Source: Candidatus Aminicenantota bacterium
GTDB lineage: Bacteria; Acidobacteriota; Aminicenantia; Aminicenantales; Aminicenantaceae
Assembly: GCA_011772495.1 (NCBI GenBank)
Contig: WVZL01000048.1
Span: forward strand, 88,465-152,464
DNA length: 64,000 nt
Direction: 5' to 3'
Every line of letters begins with the position of its first letter. Within the stretch, counting starts at the first letter, position 1. The translations under genes and the position numbers were made by a program. The notes below the pieces were generated by a model. The model searched no databases, was not told the origin of the DNA, and saw nothing but the letters and a program-made list of their open reading frames with translations. Positions 15,401-23,898 of the stretch are shown one piece after another.

Positions 15401-17653
15401 ATGAGAATCGCCGTTAAGAAAGAAGACCTCTGGATTACAGTCCTGCTTCTGGCTATCCCCCATCTATTCCTTTTTGGAGCTGTATTCGAGGGAAAAGCCC
15501 TTTTTTCAGGCGATTTAGCTTCTTTTTTCTACCCTTTCAAGCAGGCAGCAGGAGAGATGTACCGGAGCGGTCATCTGTATCTCTGGGATCCTTATATATA
15601 CTCAGGGGTTCCGACGGCATCAGAAATCCAGACCGCCTTATTCTATCCGTTGAATTTCTTTTATGCGATTCTGCCGGCCATAAAAGCCACTGTCTATTTT
15701 ATTACCTTCCACCTTTTCTTGACCTCTCTGTTTATGTTCCTCTATTTGAGGGAGATCAAGCTTTCAAGGATTTCTTCTCTTTTCGGAGCTCTGGTGTTTA
15801 CCTACAGCGGGTATTATTTGATGCATGTTGACCAGCTTTCCATGCTGGGCACAGGAATGTGGCTGCCGCTCATCCTGTTATTCATAGAGAAAGCCTTCAA
15901 GGGAAAGACTTTATTCTATACGATTCTGGCAGGCCTAGCCTTCGGGATGCAGTTCTTAGCTGGCCATCCCCAAGTTTCGGTCCTGATGGGATTCGCCTTG
16001 ATGTTCTATTTTGGCTTTAAAATTTACAAACCTCTCTTTTCTAAAGACAAGAAAGAAATAAAAAGGATTTTGCTGATTTTTGTTTCCTTTTTTCTGATCG
16101 GATTAGCCTTATCTGCCGTTGCCCTCATTCCTTTTATCGAAGCTTCCTTTCTATCTCAAAGGGGAGAAAGCGATTATGAAGCCTCCAGCTCAATCTATGT
16201 GTCTCCTGAGGAACTGCAGACCTTCTTAATTCCAGAGCTCAGACGAAAAGGCTCTGGTTTAAGAGTTTATGGAGGCACGGGTGAGCCTTATATGGGAGTA
16301 GTTCCCTTTTTGTTGGCTCTTTTTGCTCTGTTTTTTGTAAGGGGCAAATATAAAATCTTTTATCTGATTCTAGGTGCTTTTTCCTTTCTGGCTGCTTTGG
16401 GAAAAACTTTTCCTCTTCATTATATCCTTTTTCACACTATGCCTCTCTACGGTATGCTCCAGATACCCATAAGATTCTTATTCCTGTATTCCCTCTCGAT
16501 AGCTGTTCTTTCGGCTTTGGGGTTGGAATACCTAGGAAAAAATCTTAAAAACATCAGAAAATTCGGCAAATACACCTTCTTTGCTTTTATCTTTCTTTCC
16601 CTTACATTTCTTGCGTCTGTTCTGTTTTCAAAGGTGCGCAATTTTCTCTTGAATGAGACAGAGGGCGGTTTAAGAGCGCCTTTTGTTTTCCTCTTTTATT
16701 TAGGGATTTTTCTGCTCTTTGTTTATCTATTCCAGAAGAAAAAATCAAGTTACTCAACCTTGACTATTCTAATCTCAGCTATGGTTCTGGTGGATCTTCT
16801 TTCTTTTGGGAGCAGGTACTTCACCTTCTCTGTGGTGAAACAAGAGGAAATCAGTCCCCCTATCTTTTCTTACCTGAAAAAGGACCAAGAACTCTACCGG
16901 GTAGCCATTTCTAATGTCAATTTTGGACCGAATTTGGGAATGACGCATAAAATCCAGAGCATTGGGGGGTATCATCCGATTGTTCATAAGGATTACATGC
17001 GGTATGTCTATTATAATGACCATCATTCTCTAGACTTTTCCCAAATCCCTCCCCAGGCCAGGGTTTATTTTCCTTCGATGAAGGAAACAAACATGACCAA
17101 TCTTCTGAACGTGAGGTATTTAATTTTTCCTACTCAAAAGTACGGGAAATATCTTACCGGAATCTCCAAGATTAAAGGTTTTCTTCCCCGAGCCTTCATG
17201 GTTCCTCAATATTCTGTTTTATCTTATAGGAATAAAATCCTCGAAACTCTGGGTGATGAGAATTTCAACCCTGAGGAGATTTTGCTTTTAGATTCAGATG
17301 TCGGTTTAGAGGGTTATCATTTTACTCCTGAAACAGCGGGCTCAGCGGAAATCGTGAAATATTCTGAAGATCGCATCGATATCCGAACCAAAGCTGATGG
17401 AGACGCGTTCCTCTTATTGTCAGAAATTTTCTATTCAGGGTGGAAAGTGCTAGTCGATGGTGTTGGAGAAAAAATTTATCGGGCCAATTACATGTTCAGA
17501 TCAGTTCCTCTGAAAGCAGGAGAACATCTGGTGAGTTTTGTCTATGATCCTCTGTCCTTTAAAGTAGGCGTGATAACTACTTTGGTTACATCTTGTCTAG
17601 TCTTTATTCTCTCTATCGTAGGAATCGTTAAGCATTTCCGAAAACCGATCTGA
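15401..17653 (+). CDS. YfhO family membrane protein
   Basis: 750 aa. The N-terminal helix is followed by FSGDLASFFYPFKQAAGEM and LWDPYIYSGVP, the opening typical of YfhO proteins, and later by GHPQVSVLMGF. About 12 membrane segments run to residue ~470; the C-terminal soluble domain contains FYSGWKVLVDG and LKAGEHLVSFVYDPLSF, the well-conserved YfhO ending, and then a final helix. B. subtilis YfhO takes part in glycosylation of lipoteichoic acid, so a role in adding sugars to an envelope polymer is plausible. Last of three membrane proteins in the same orientation. An AT-rich inverted repeat (TGAATTTT/AAAATTCA, 17667-17688) follows 13 nt after the stop and may be a weak terminator. Confidence 0.88.
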   Translation: MRIAVKKEDLWITVLLLAIPHLFLFGAVFEGKALFSGDLASFFYPFKQAAGEMYRSGHLYLWDPYIYSGVPTASEIQTALFYPLNFFYAILPAIKATVYFITFHLFLTSLFMFLYLREIKLSRISSLFGALVFTYSGYYLMHVDQLSMLGTGMWLPLILLFIEKAFKGKTLFYTILAGLAFGMQFLAGHPQVSVLMGFALMFYFGFKIYKPLFSKDKKEIKRILLIFVSFFLIGLALSAVALIPFIEASFLSQRGESDYEASSSIYVSPEELQTFLIPELRRKGSGLRVYGGTGEPYMGVVPFLLALFALFFVRGKYKIFYLILGAFSFLAALGKTFPLHYILFHTMPLYGMLQIPIRFLFLYSLSIAVLSALGLEYLGKNLKNIRKFGKYTFFAFIFLSLTFLASVLFSKVRNFLLNETEGGLRAPFVFLFYLGIFLLFVYLFQKKKSSYSTLTILISAMVLVDLLSFGSRYFTFSVVKQEEISPPIFSYLKKDQELYRVAISNVNFGPNLGMTHKIQSIGGYHPIVHKDYMRYVYYNDHHSLDFSQIPPQARVYFPSMKETNMTNLLNVRYLIFPTQKYGKYLTGISKIKGFLPRAFMVPQYSVLSYRNKILETLGDENFNPEEILLLDSDVGLEGYHFTPETAGSAEIVKYSEDRIDIRTKADGDAFLLLSEIFYSGWKVLVDGVGEKIYRANYMFRSVPLKAGEHLVSFVYDPLSFKVGVITTLVTSCLVFILSIVGIVKHFRKPI

Positions 17654-17756
17654 GCCACGCTGATTCTGAATTTTTTTTGTAAAATTCATCTCCGTTAATC
17701 TCGATTTCCTCTGGTGAAAATTTCTTTTTAAGAATATTTCATTCGGTGATATGAAG

Positions 17757-17917
17757 AATCACCCCTCAAGGTGAGAGAAATGAGAAAAAAATCACCTCTT
17801 GTTTCATCTGAAGAGGGGATTGATATATAATTCTAAAATAGATAAATTATGATGTGCAGAAGAGTGTATTCTGCCAAATCAGGTAGAAATTACAGAATTT
17901 ACTCACCTTAAGATGAG
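17757..17917 (+). promoter_or_regulatory. Cluster of TCACC-containing inverted repeats upstream of the PQQ-like gene
   Basis: Three related structures lie in the 270-nt gap before 17924. TCACC/GGTGA pair at 17759-17774. AATCACCTCTT at 17790-17800 pairs with AAGAGGGGATT at 17811-17821 (one mismatch, 10-nt loop). CTCACCTTAAGATGAG at 17902-17917 is a near-palindrome just before the start codon. AATCACC occurs twice, 33 nt apart. They could be operator sites or leader hairpins. No T-tract follows the strongest stem, so it is not a simple terminator. Confidence 0.4.
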
Positions 17918-17923
17918 TAGATA

Positions 17924-19510
17924 TTGAAGAATAAAGCATTCATAATTCTATCAGCTTTTCTTCTGCTTATTCCTCTATTCTTTTCCTTAACAGTCATTCA
18001 AGGAAAGGGAGAAGCCCAAAATCCTCCTATCCGCATTCAAGTTGCTGGTCAAATGGTATGGTCCTTTGTTACGGGAGGTGCTGTTTGGACTTGTCCAGCT
18101 ATTGACTCTTCAGGAAACGTCTACTTCGGTGCAAATGATGGTAGATTATATTCTCTTCAGTCAAACGGAACCTTTAGATGGTCCTTTGATGCGAGTGAGG
18201 TTGGTCGCGATTTGTGGATTAATTCCTCACCCACTATCGACAGTTCTGGAAACATTTATTTCGGCACCATAAAAAGCTACTACGACGTCGCCCGAAACTA
18301 TGAGGCTTCTAGATTTTACTCAGTAGACTCCAGTGGAAGCTTTAGGTGGTCCTATTTAGCCGGCACCCCCATTTGGTCCTCACCTGCGATTGACGATTCA
18401 GGAAACATCATCTTTGGCACTAACGACAACAGGCTAATGTCTTTTAGCTCCTCCGGGAGCTTTAATTGGTCTTATAATGCTGGATCTGACGTTCGTCCCA
18501 ATCCGTCTATCGCCTCTGATGGAACTATCTACTTTGGATCTTCGGGTGATGAGTTTTTCGCCCTCAATTCCAACGGGACTTTCAAGTGGTCCTTCGTGTG
18601 TCCGGATAAGATTGAAGGCTCTACAGCTATCGATGCCTCCGGAAATGTTTACTTTGGACTTGACTCTTTTGGAGCTTTTGGCAATTTCTTTTCTCTCGAT
18701 TCCTCTGGTAGCTTCCGCTGGTCCTTTCAGACTGCCTCTGCTGGTGATATCGAAGAAGGGCCAGCTGTTGATTGTAGTGGAAATATATATATCGGCACTC
18801 AAGATAGTAATTTGTATGCTTTTAACAACTCTGGAACCCTACAATGGTCATATTTATTTTCAGATGAAATTGAATATTCGACTCCTGCCATCGGCAACGA
18901 TGGGCTCATCTATGTCGGCAATGACAATGATAGGCTCTATTGTTTCAATTCCTCGGGTGTTATGCAGTGGTCAACATTTGACACTGCAGGAAATGTCGCC
19001 CATCCTGCGATCGCCACCAATGGAAACATCTATGTGGGTTCTGGCAGTAGCAGGTTTTTTGCTTTTGATTCTGACTCGAGTTATCTTGGTGATTGCCCCT
19101 GGTCTAAGGAAGGCCATGATATGAGAAACACGCAGAATCAATCATCTGCTACTCTAGTTGATCTTGCCTATTTTCGAGGGAGTTATGTTCCTTCTCGATC
19201 TAAGATTATTGTGGAATGGAAGACAACAACAGAATTGGAAACCTATGGCTTTTATTTATTAAGGAAAGAGGGAGAGAATGGGAACTATTTTCCGGTGAAC
19301 TCTTACATCATCTTGGCTCAAGGTGATTCTATGACCGGAGCCGAATACAGATATGAGGATTACAGTATCAGAGGGGGGACATCTTATTATTATACTCTTG
19401 AGGAAATTGACCTCCATGGAGCCAGCCATTATTATGGGCCCATATCTGTTAGCACAGAAGGTTCTTCTCTTATTGACCAGAAGAAAAAGTCAAAGAGCAA
19501 AAGAAGATAG
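17924..19510 (+). CDS. Exported PQQ-like beta-propeller protein with the C-terminal module of the DUF2341 trio
   Basis: 528 aa from TTG 17924. A signal peptide (KNKAFIILSAFLLLIPLFFS) precedes eight repeats of about 40-50 residues of the form WSF...SPAIDSSGNIYFG...LYSLQSNG, the PQQ-like quinoprotein propeller pattern. Eight repeats suggest a complete eight-bladed propeller; Trp and the GNxYFG turns are regular. After the propeller, LVDLAYFRGSY, WKTTTELETYGFYLLR and YYYTLEEIDLHG match the module at the C-terminus of the three DUF2341 proteins, but this protein lacks their last domain and ends in a Lys/Ser-rich tail. It probably acts outside the cytoplasm; catalytic activity cannot be claimed, as PQQ-like repeats are often only structural. 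Confidence 0.82.
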   Translation: MKNKAFIILSAFLLLIPLFFSLTVIQGKGEAQNPPIRIQVAGQMVWSFVTGGAVWTCPAIDSSGNVYFGANDGRLYSLQSNGTFRWSFDASEVGRDLWINSSPTIDSSGNIYFGTIKSYYDVARNYEASRFYSVDSSGSFRWSYLAGTPIWSSPAIDDSGNIIFGTNDNRLMSFSSSGSFNWSYNAGSDVRPNPSIASDGTIYFGSSGDEFFALNSNGTFKWSFVCPDKIEGSTAIDASGNVYFGLDSFGAFGNFFSLDSSGSFRWSFQTASAGDIEEGPAVDCSGNIYIGTQDSNLYAFNNSGTLQWSYLFSDEIEYSTPAIGNDGLIYVGNDNDRLYCFNSSGVMQWSTFDTAGNVAHPAIATNGNIYVGSGSSRFFAFDSDSSYLGDCPWSKEGHDMRNTQNQSSATLVDLAYFRGSYVPSRSKIIVEWKTTTELETYGFYLLRKEGENGNYFPVNSYIILAQGDSMTGAEYRYEDYSIRGGTSYYYTLEEIDLHGASHYYGPISVSTEGSSLIDQKKKSKSKRR

Positions 19511-19690
19511 ATAGAATTCTTAATAAGAACATACCTTCTGCATTCTTTTTAAGTTTCACCTATCACTGGGCATTTTTCAGAACCTAAAAGTCCTTTTCTA
19601 TCATTCAGCTTTCATTGAAGCAAGTGTGATTCTGATTTTGAGAGGAAGGAATAATTTCTAGAATGCCAGTTTGGTGACAATCTTTAACCT

Positions 19691-20419
19691 TCAATAGATA
19701 ACCTTCAGGAGGCAGAGGCCCTTGGCTGGGGCTGTTGGCCCGGCTTGAGAGCGTCTTTTCTTCTTGAGTATTTCTTCGATATTTTCTGGGTTTAGCTTCC
19801 CTTTCCCCACTTCAAGCAGAGTCCCTACAATTGTTCGGACCATATATCTCAAGAATCCGTTAGCTTCTATAGTATAGATAATTTCCCTTCCCTTTTTCTC
19901 GATTCGAGAAGAAGTGACTTTCCTCACTGGGTTGAGGAATCGGTTAGAGGAGAAAGCGGTGAAATCTGCTTCTCTTACAAAAAGCAGAGCTGCTTTTTTC
20001 ATCATTTCTACTTTCAGGGGTGAACGCCAGTACAAAACATACCGGTGGAGAAAAGGAGGGATATCCGAAGAATTGAATATTCTGTACTGGTATATTTTAG
20101 ATTTCGCCATTTTTCTAGCATGAAAATTCGCCTCAGTTTTTTCAAGAGATATAACCTTGATATCGCCGGGGATGAGGGAATTCAAAGCTTGAAGAAGCTC
20201 TTCCTCGCTTAAGGAAATAATAGCCTTGAACGTGGCCACCTGGCCCTGGGCATGGACCCCGGCATCGGTACGGCCTGCTCCGATGATCGTAATTTTCTTC
20301 TGAGTGATTTTATTTAAAGTCTCTTCGAGAATTCCCTGGATGCTGCGTTTTTTAGGTTGTCGTTGCCAGCCGTGATAATCCGTGCCGTCGTAGCTGATGA
20401 TGAGTTTATAATTTTGCAT
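19691..20419 (-). CDS. truA: tRNA pseudouridine(38-40) synthase TruA
   Basis: 242 aa, normal for TruA. The catalytic loop GAGRTDAGVHAQGQVA (Asp as nucleophile) is around residues 48-63. YHGWQRQPKKRSIQG near the N-terminus, FHAR and FLRYMVRTIVGTLLEVGKGK near the C-terminus are family marks. It modifies uridines 38-40 of the anticodon arm. It lies 7 nt after the TIGR00725-type gene on the same strand and converges on the PQQ-like gene, with 180 nt between the stops and no strong terminator seen. Confidence 0.95.
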   Translation of the reverse strand: MQNYKLIISYDGTDYHGWQRQPKKRSIQGILEETLNKITQKKITIIGAGRTDAGVHAQGQVATFKAIISLSEEELLQALNSLIPGDIKVISLEKTEANFHARKMAKSKIYQYRIFNSSDIPPFLHRYVLYWRSPLKVEMMKKAALLFVREADFTAFSSNRFLNPVRKVTSSRIEKKGREIIYTIEANGFLRYMVRTIVGTLLEVGKGKLNPENIEEILKKKRRSQAGPTAPAKGLCLLKVIY

Positions 20420-20426
20420 CTAACAC

Positions 20427-20885
20427 TTAGCTTGAAAAAGCGAGTTTTATTGCCTCTTCAGGTGTTTCAGCTGGGATGACTCCTTTAATGTCCCAGCTTC
20501 CTAGACCGATTATTTTTTTCCTGTAGATACACCCAAAAGCGATCTCGCTCAGAGTGCCGTACTGGCCATCAATTGCGATTAGGACATCGGAGTTTAGGGC
20601 CACGAGGGAATTGCGGCTGTGCCCCATGTTCGTCGCGATGGGAATATCAATATAAGGATTGGCTTGATCGGGATTATTCCCTGGCAGAATGCCGACTGTT
20701 AATCCACCTGCTTCTTTAGCTCCTTGAGAGGTGGCTTCCATGACTCCCCCGAGCCCGCCGCAGATAAGTATGGCTCCTTTCTCGGCAATGAGTTTTCCCA
20801 CTTCAAAGGCGATTTGGCGGAATTTCAGCTCTGGGCTTCCCCCTCCAATGACTCCAATCCGGACTTTTTTTCTCGTTTCCATCAT
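20427..20885 (-). CDS. TIGR00725-type protein (LOG/lysine decarboxylase-like Rossmann fold)
   Basis: 152 aa. IGVIGGGSP at the N-terminus, ICGGLGGVMEATSQGAKEAGG around residue 40 and the region around DGQYGTLSEIAFG correspond to the nucleotide-binding fold of the LOG/TIGR00725 family. True LOG phosphoribohydrolases carry PGGxGTxxE; here the equivalent is DGQYGTLSE, so cytokinin-type ribohydrolase activity is doubtful. Two ATGs in tandem (20885 and 20882); AAGGA lies 7 nt before the first. Probably co-transcribed with truA. Confidence 0.8.
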   Translation of the reverse strand: MMETRKKVRIGVIGGGSPELKFRQIAFEVGKLIAEKGAILICGGLGGVMEATSQGAKEAGGLTVGILPGNNPDQANPYIDIPIATNMGHSRNSLVALNSDVLIAIDGQYGTLSEIAFGCIYRKKIIGLGSWDIKGVIPAETPEEAIKLAFSS

Positions 20886-21106
20886 TATTATTTCCTTATT
20901 TTTTATTTTTACATTTCCTAGTCGTGGTCAACCTGAAAAGGCAGAGCCACCTTAATCTGTCTCTTAATCTCACCAACTTGGGCAATCCAGTTCAAGGATT
21001 TTCCTGGGCTGAGATGAACAGCTTAGCGATCTAATTGACTAAGAACCTCCTAAAATTAGCACAGGCAGCTTTTCTTTTCAAACCCAAGGCAAGAGATGCT
21101 CTTATA

Positions 21107-21120
21107 TTGAATATATTCAA
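21107..21120. promoter_or_regulatory. 14-bp perfect palindrome in divergent gap
   Basis: TTGAATATATTCAA is fully self-complementary and lies 39 nt before the sulfatase-fold gene, in the gap between it and the divergently read TIGR00725-type gene. It has the size and symmetry of a dimeric-repressor site. An AT-rich palindrome of this length can arise by chance, so this is only a candidate. Confidence 0.35.
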
Positions 21121-21158
21121 CAAATTGATTAAAATGCAGTTCTGCCGGGCAAGAATAA

Positions 21159-23120
21159 ATGACTGATAAAAAGGTTGTTACTTTCATCACCTTCTTTCTC
21201 TTCCTCCTCTTCACCTCTTGCGGGAAAAGCCCGGAGCGTGATTTTAAGGTCTTTCGGCTCATCGACCATTTAAAGGAAGAAAGTATCCTCACTCATCCCT
21301 TGATGGGTGCGTCTCCGGTGACTGAACAGGAGGCTCGAAATTTTTATCCCTTAAATTACCGACCTCTAAATGATCTAGGCTCTGGTGAAGATCCCTTCCG
21401 GGTAAAGATGAAACTCCACCTGGGAGGAGCGGATTTTAACGTGATTTTTGCACCTCCCAAGAGCGAATTCAGTTACCGTTTTTCCTATCCTCAGCGTGCT
21501 GTCCTGGATTTTGGGATCGGAATCATAAGGGACGAGAATTCAGAGAAGCTTATCCTGGACAAAGAGAAGGGCGTCAGTTTCTTAGTTACTCTTGAATACA
21601 AAGGGAGAAAGAGGACCATCTTTCAGAAGTACGTAAACCTTCCTTCAGGGAAGGAGGAAGATGTATTCTCCCTTTTCCAGCACAAGATCGAACTTCCTCG
21701 TCTCCCCAAGGAAGCTCGGTTAACTCTCGTCACTCAAGGAGAAAAGGGGGTGTTTTCCTTCTGGTACAATCCAGTTATTTACCGCCCTCGGGAGCAGAGA
21801 AAAAATATCATCCTTATCTGTCTCGACACTCTGCGCGCCGACCATCTAGGCTGCTATGGCTATCCGAAAAACACAAGCCCGAATATCGATTCCCTGGCTG
21901 TTGAGAGCGTATCATTTCTTAATACTTACGCATCCTCTCCCTGGACCCTTCCCTCACATGTCTCTCTTTTTACCTCGCTTTCTGGAGTCCGTCACCAAGT
22001 CTACTACCACGATGACAAGATGGAGCCTTCTCTAGTCACCCTGGCTGAGATCTTGAGGAAGAATCATTTCTTCTGCCCAGCCTTCACTGGAGGAGGATTC
22101 GTCAGCTCAGCTTACGGATTCTCAAAAGGATTCGATGTTTACCGAGAAGGTGAAGGTGGTGTTTTTCACCAGAATTCAGCCGAGCTCGTGTTCCAGATTG
22201 TCTCTCGGTGGCTTGAGCGCAACGGAGACAAGAATTTTTTCATGTTTATCCATACCTATCAGCCCCATGATCCCTATGCTTGTCCCTACCCTTATAAAAC
22301 GATGTTCCTGGATGATAAGCCCAAATGGAGGCATCTTAATTTTTCCGGTTATTTGGGAGGAAAAGAGAGGATTTACAGAAAACTCCCTGAGAAAGAGCGG
22401 CAGAATATCTTAGGGCTTTATGATGGGGAGATTCGGTACGCTGATGAGAGGTTGGTCAAGCCTCTCCTGGACAAGCTGAAAGAGATGAATCTCTACGACC
22501 AGACCATGGTCATTTTCACCAGCGACCACGGCGAAGAGTTCTATGACCACGGAAGCTGGCTCCACGGACAAAACCTGTATGATGAATCCTTGAAGGTCCC
22601 TCTTATCATCAAATTTCCAGAGTCGAAATTCGCGGGAAAGAGAGTCGAAAGCTTTGTCCGGCTCATCGATATCATGCCCACCATCCTGGACGAGTTGGCA
22701 ATAGATTTTTCTGAGTTTGAATTGGAAGGAGAGAGCTTGCTTCCCCTTTTAAAAGAGGAAGCCCCCCAAGACAGAATGTTCCTGGCTGACATAGGTAGCA
22801 ATGTTTTAAACTCCCATGTTCCCCAAAAAATGACTATCAGTCTCGGGAAGTATAAACTCATTCTCAACAAGCCTTACAGCCAAGAAGACCTGCAGTTTTT
22901 TCTTTCTCCCCCGCCCTCAATTCCTTCGGTTGAACTCTATGATCTGTCTCAAGATCCTGCTGAAAAAAGGAATATCGCCGCCGAGAAAAGGAACCTGGTG
23001 GCCCAGCTGACCAAAAAAATTGAGGAATTATACCAGCAGGCCTGGAAAAGGAAAGAAGAGAAGGTCAAGATAGATGAAGAATTAAAGAGAGAGTTAAAAG
23101 CCCTTGGTTATATCCGTTAA
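21159..23120 (+). CDS. Sulfatase-fold (alkaline phosphatase superfamily) lipoprotein with Thr in place of the formylglycine Cys
   Basis: 653 aa. The signal peptide ends LLFTSCGKS, a lipobox with Cys at about residue 21, so a membrane-anchored lipoprotein is expected. The sulfatase domain starts near residue 210 with NIILICLDTLRADHLGCYGY (metal-binding Asp), followed by SSPWTLPSHVSLFTS. Aligned to the classic C-x-P-S-R site, the nucleophile position is Thr263 and the Arg is His267. Metal-site residues continue in FTSDHGEEFYDHG and WLHGQ. With Thr instead of Cys it cannot use formylglycine; Thr nucleophiles occur in phosphoethanolamine-transferase-like members. It heads a polysaccharide operon, so action on a surface glycan substituent is plausible. 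Confidence 0.82.
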   Translation: MTDKKVVTFITFFLFLLFTSCGKSPERDFKVFRLIDHLKEESILTHPLMGASPVTEQEARNFYPLNYRPLNDLGSGEDPFRVKMKLHLGGADFNVIFAPPKSEFSYRFSYPQRAVLDFGIGIIRDENSEKLILDKEKGVSFLVTLEYKGRKRTIFQKYVNLPSGKEEDVFSLFQHKIELPRLPKEARLTLVTQGEKGVFSFWYNPVIYRPREQRKNIILICLDTLRADHLGCYGYPKNTSPNIDSLAVESVSFLNTYASSPWTLPSHVSLFTSLSGVRHQVYYHDDKMEPSLVTLAEILRKNHFFCPAFTGGGFVSSAYGFSKGFDVYREGEGGVFHQNSAELVFQIVSRWLERNGDKNFFMFIHTYQPHDPYACPYPYKTMFLDDKPKWRHLNFSGYLGGKERIYRKLPEKERQNILGLYDGEIRYADERLVKPLLDKLKEMNLYDQTMVIFTSDHGEEFYDHGSWLHGQNLYDESLKVPLIIKFPESKFAGKRVESFVRLIDIMPTILDELAIDFSEFELEGESLLPLLKEEAPQDRMFLADIGSNVLNSHVPQKMTISLGKYKLILNKPYSQEDLQFFLSPPPSIPSVELYDLSQDPAEKRNIAAEKRNLVAQLTKKIEELYQQAWKRKEEKVKIDEELKRELKALGYIR

Positions 23121-23132
23121 AAGGAGAAAAAA

Positions 23133-23345
23133 ATGTCTGATTTCTTGGAGATTAAAAGCTTGAGCAAGCCAGCCCAGAAAAAAATATTAGAAGAGATCGA
23201 AAAAAGAATCGCTGAGAAAAAGAAAGCAGGTCTCTTGACCGAGAGAGACATCCGCGAGATCGAAGAGATGAGACTTCGCCCCCTTCCCGACATCCAAGAT
23301 GTCCAGCATGTCTATGAAAGCCATCTCTATAAGAAGGAGAAATAA
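23133..23345 (+). CDS. Small charged coiled-coil protein
   Basis: 70 aa, no family recognised. Good ribosome site (AAAAGGAGA) before the ATG at 23133, 12 nt after the sulfatase-fold gene. Rich in Lys and Glu with helical, coiled-coil-like spacing (KKILEEIEKRIAEKKKAG), then a Pro-containing tail. It is followed 10 nt later by another coiled-coil protein, and the pair sits in front of four glycosyltransferases, so a scaffolding or chain-length role in polysaccharide assembly can be suggested but not shown. Confidence 0.7.
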   Translation: MSDFLEIKSLSKPAQKKILEEIEKRIAEKKKAGLLTERDIREIEEMRLRPLPDIQDVQHVYESHLYKKEK

Positions 23346-23355
23346 GGAGGATCCC

Positions 23356-23898
23356 ATGGAGAAAAAAGTCAAAAAGGAAATTAAGGCTGGGACTTCTATC
23401 AAGATCGATTACGATAACCTCGATGTGGCAGATATCATGGACCAGATAAAAAGAAAGATTGCCTCCCAAGGTGAAACGCCTATTCGTGAAGAGCCTTCTG
23501 TGGGAGAATACCGCACTGTTACTCCCTCTCAAGTTCAGGAAAAACTGGGAATGGAAGGCGAGCAGGTCTCGGGTTGGAGAGAAAAACTGAGATGGATTGC
23601 TTCTAAGTTCATAAATCCCTTGGCTCCTTTTATTAAACTGATAGTCTTGCCTGTGCATGAGGAGGTGGTGAGAACAGCTCAAGGTCTGCACCAGACCAAC
23701 TTGAGGCTAGATGACGAATTGTTTAAAGCTGTTGAATACACCAAACTTCTCCACAACCTCTGTCATAATTTGGTGGTCGAGCTGAGCAAATTGAAGATCG
23801 AAGAGGAAAACTTAAAAAGCAAAACCCGGATCTTGGAGAAGGATTTTGAGTTTTTAAAGAAGAGGGAAAAAGCCCTGGAGGAACTCCTCCTCAGATGA
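23356..23898 (+). CDS. Coiled-coil protein of the glycosyltransferase cluster
   Basis: 180 aa from ATG 23356, chosen because AAGGAGG lies directly upstream; an earlier in-frame ATG (23299) would overlap the previous gene. No family recognised. The middle has a hydrophobic stretch (FINPLAPFIKLIVLPVHEEVV) too short and polar for a clear membrane span. The last 60 residues are a strong coiled coil (LSKLKIEEENLKSKTRILE). Similar coiled-coil proteins accompany methyltransferases and glycosyltransferases in O-antigen-type clusters. Its stop overlaps the next gene's ATG (23895). Confidence 0.75.
   Translation: MEKKVKKEIKAGTSIKIDYDNLDVADIMDQIKRKIASQGETPIREEPSVGEYRTVTPSQVQEKLGMEGEQVSGWREKLRWIASKFINPLAPFIKLIVLPVHEEVVRTAQGLHQTNLRLDDELFKAVEYTKLLHNLCHNLVVELSKLKIEEENLKSKTRILEKDFEFLKKREKALEELLLR

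Noticed and set aside
18477-19124. 215-aa frame within the PQQ-like gene
   Set aside because: A shadow produced by the repeated codon pattern of the propeller blades; the real frame has regular repeats and a signal peptide.
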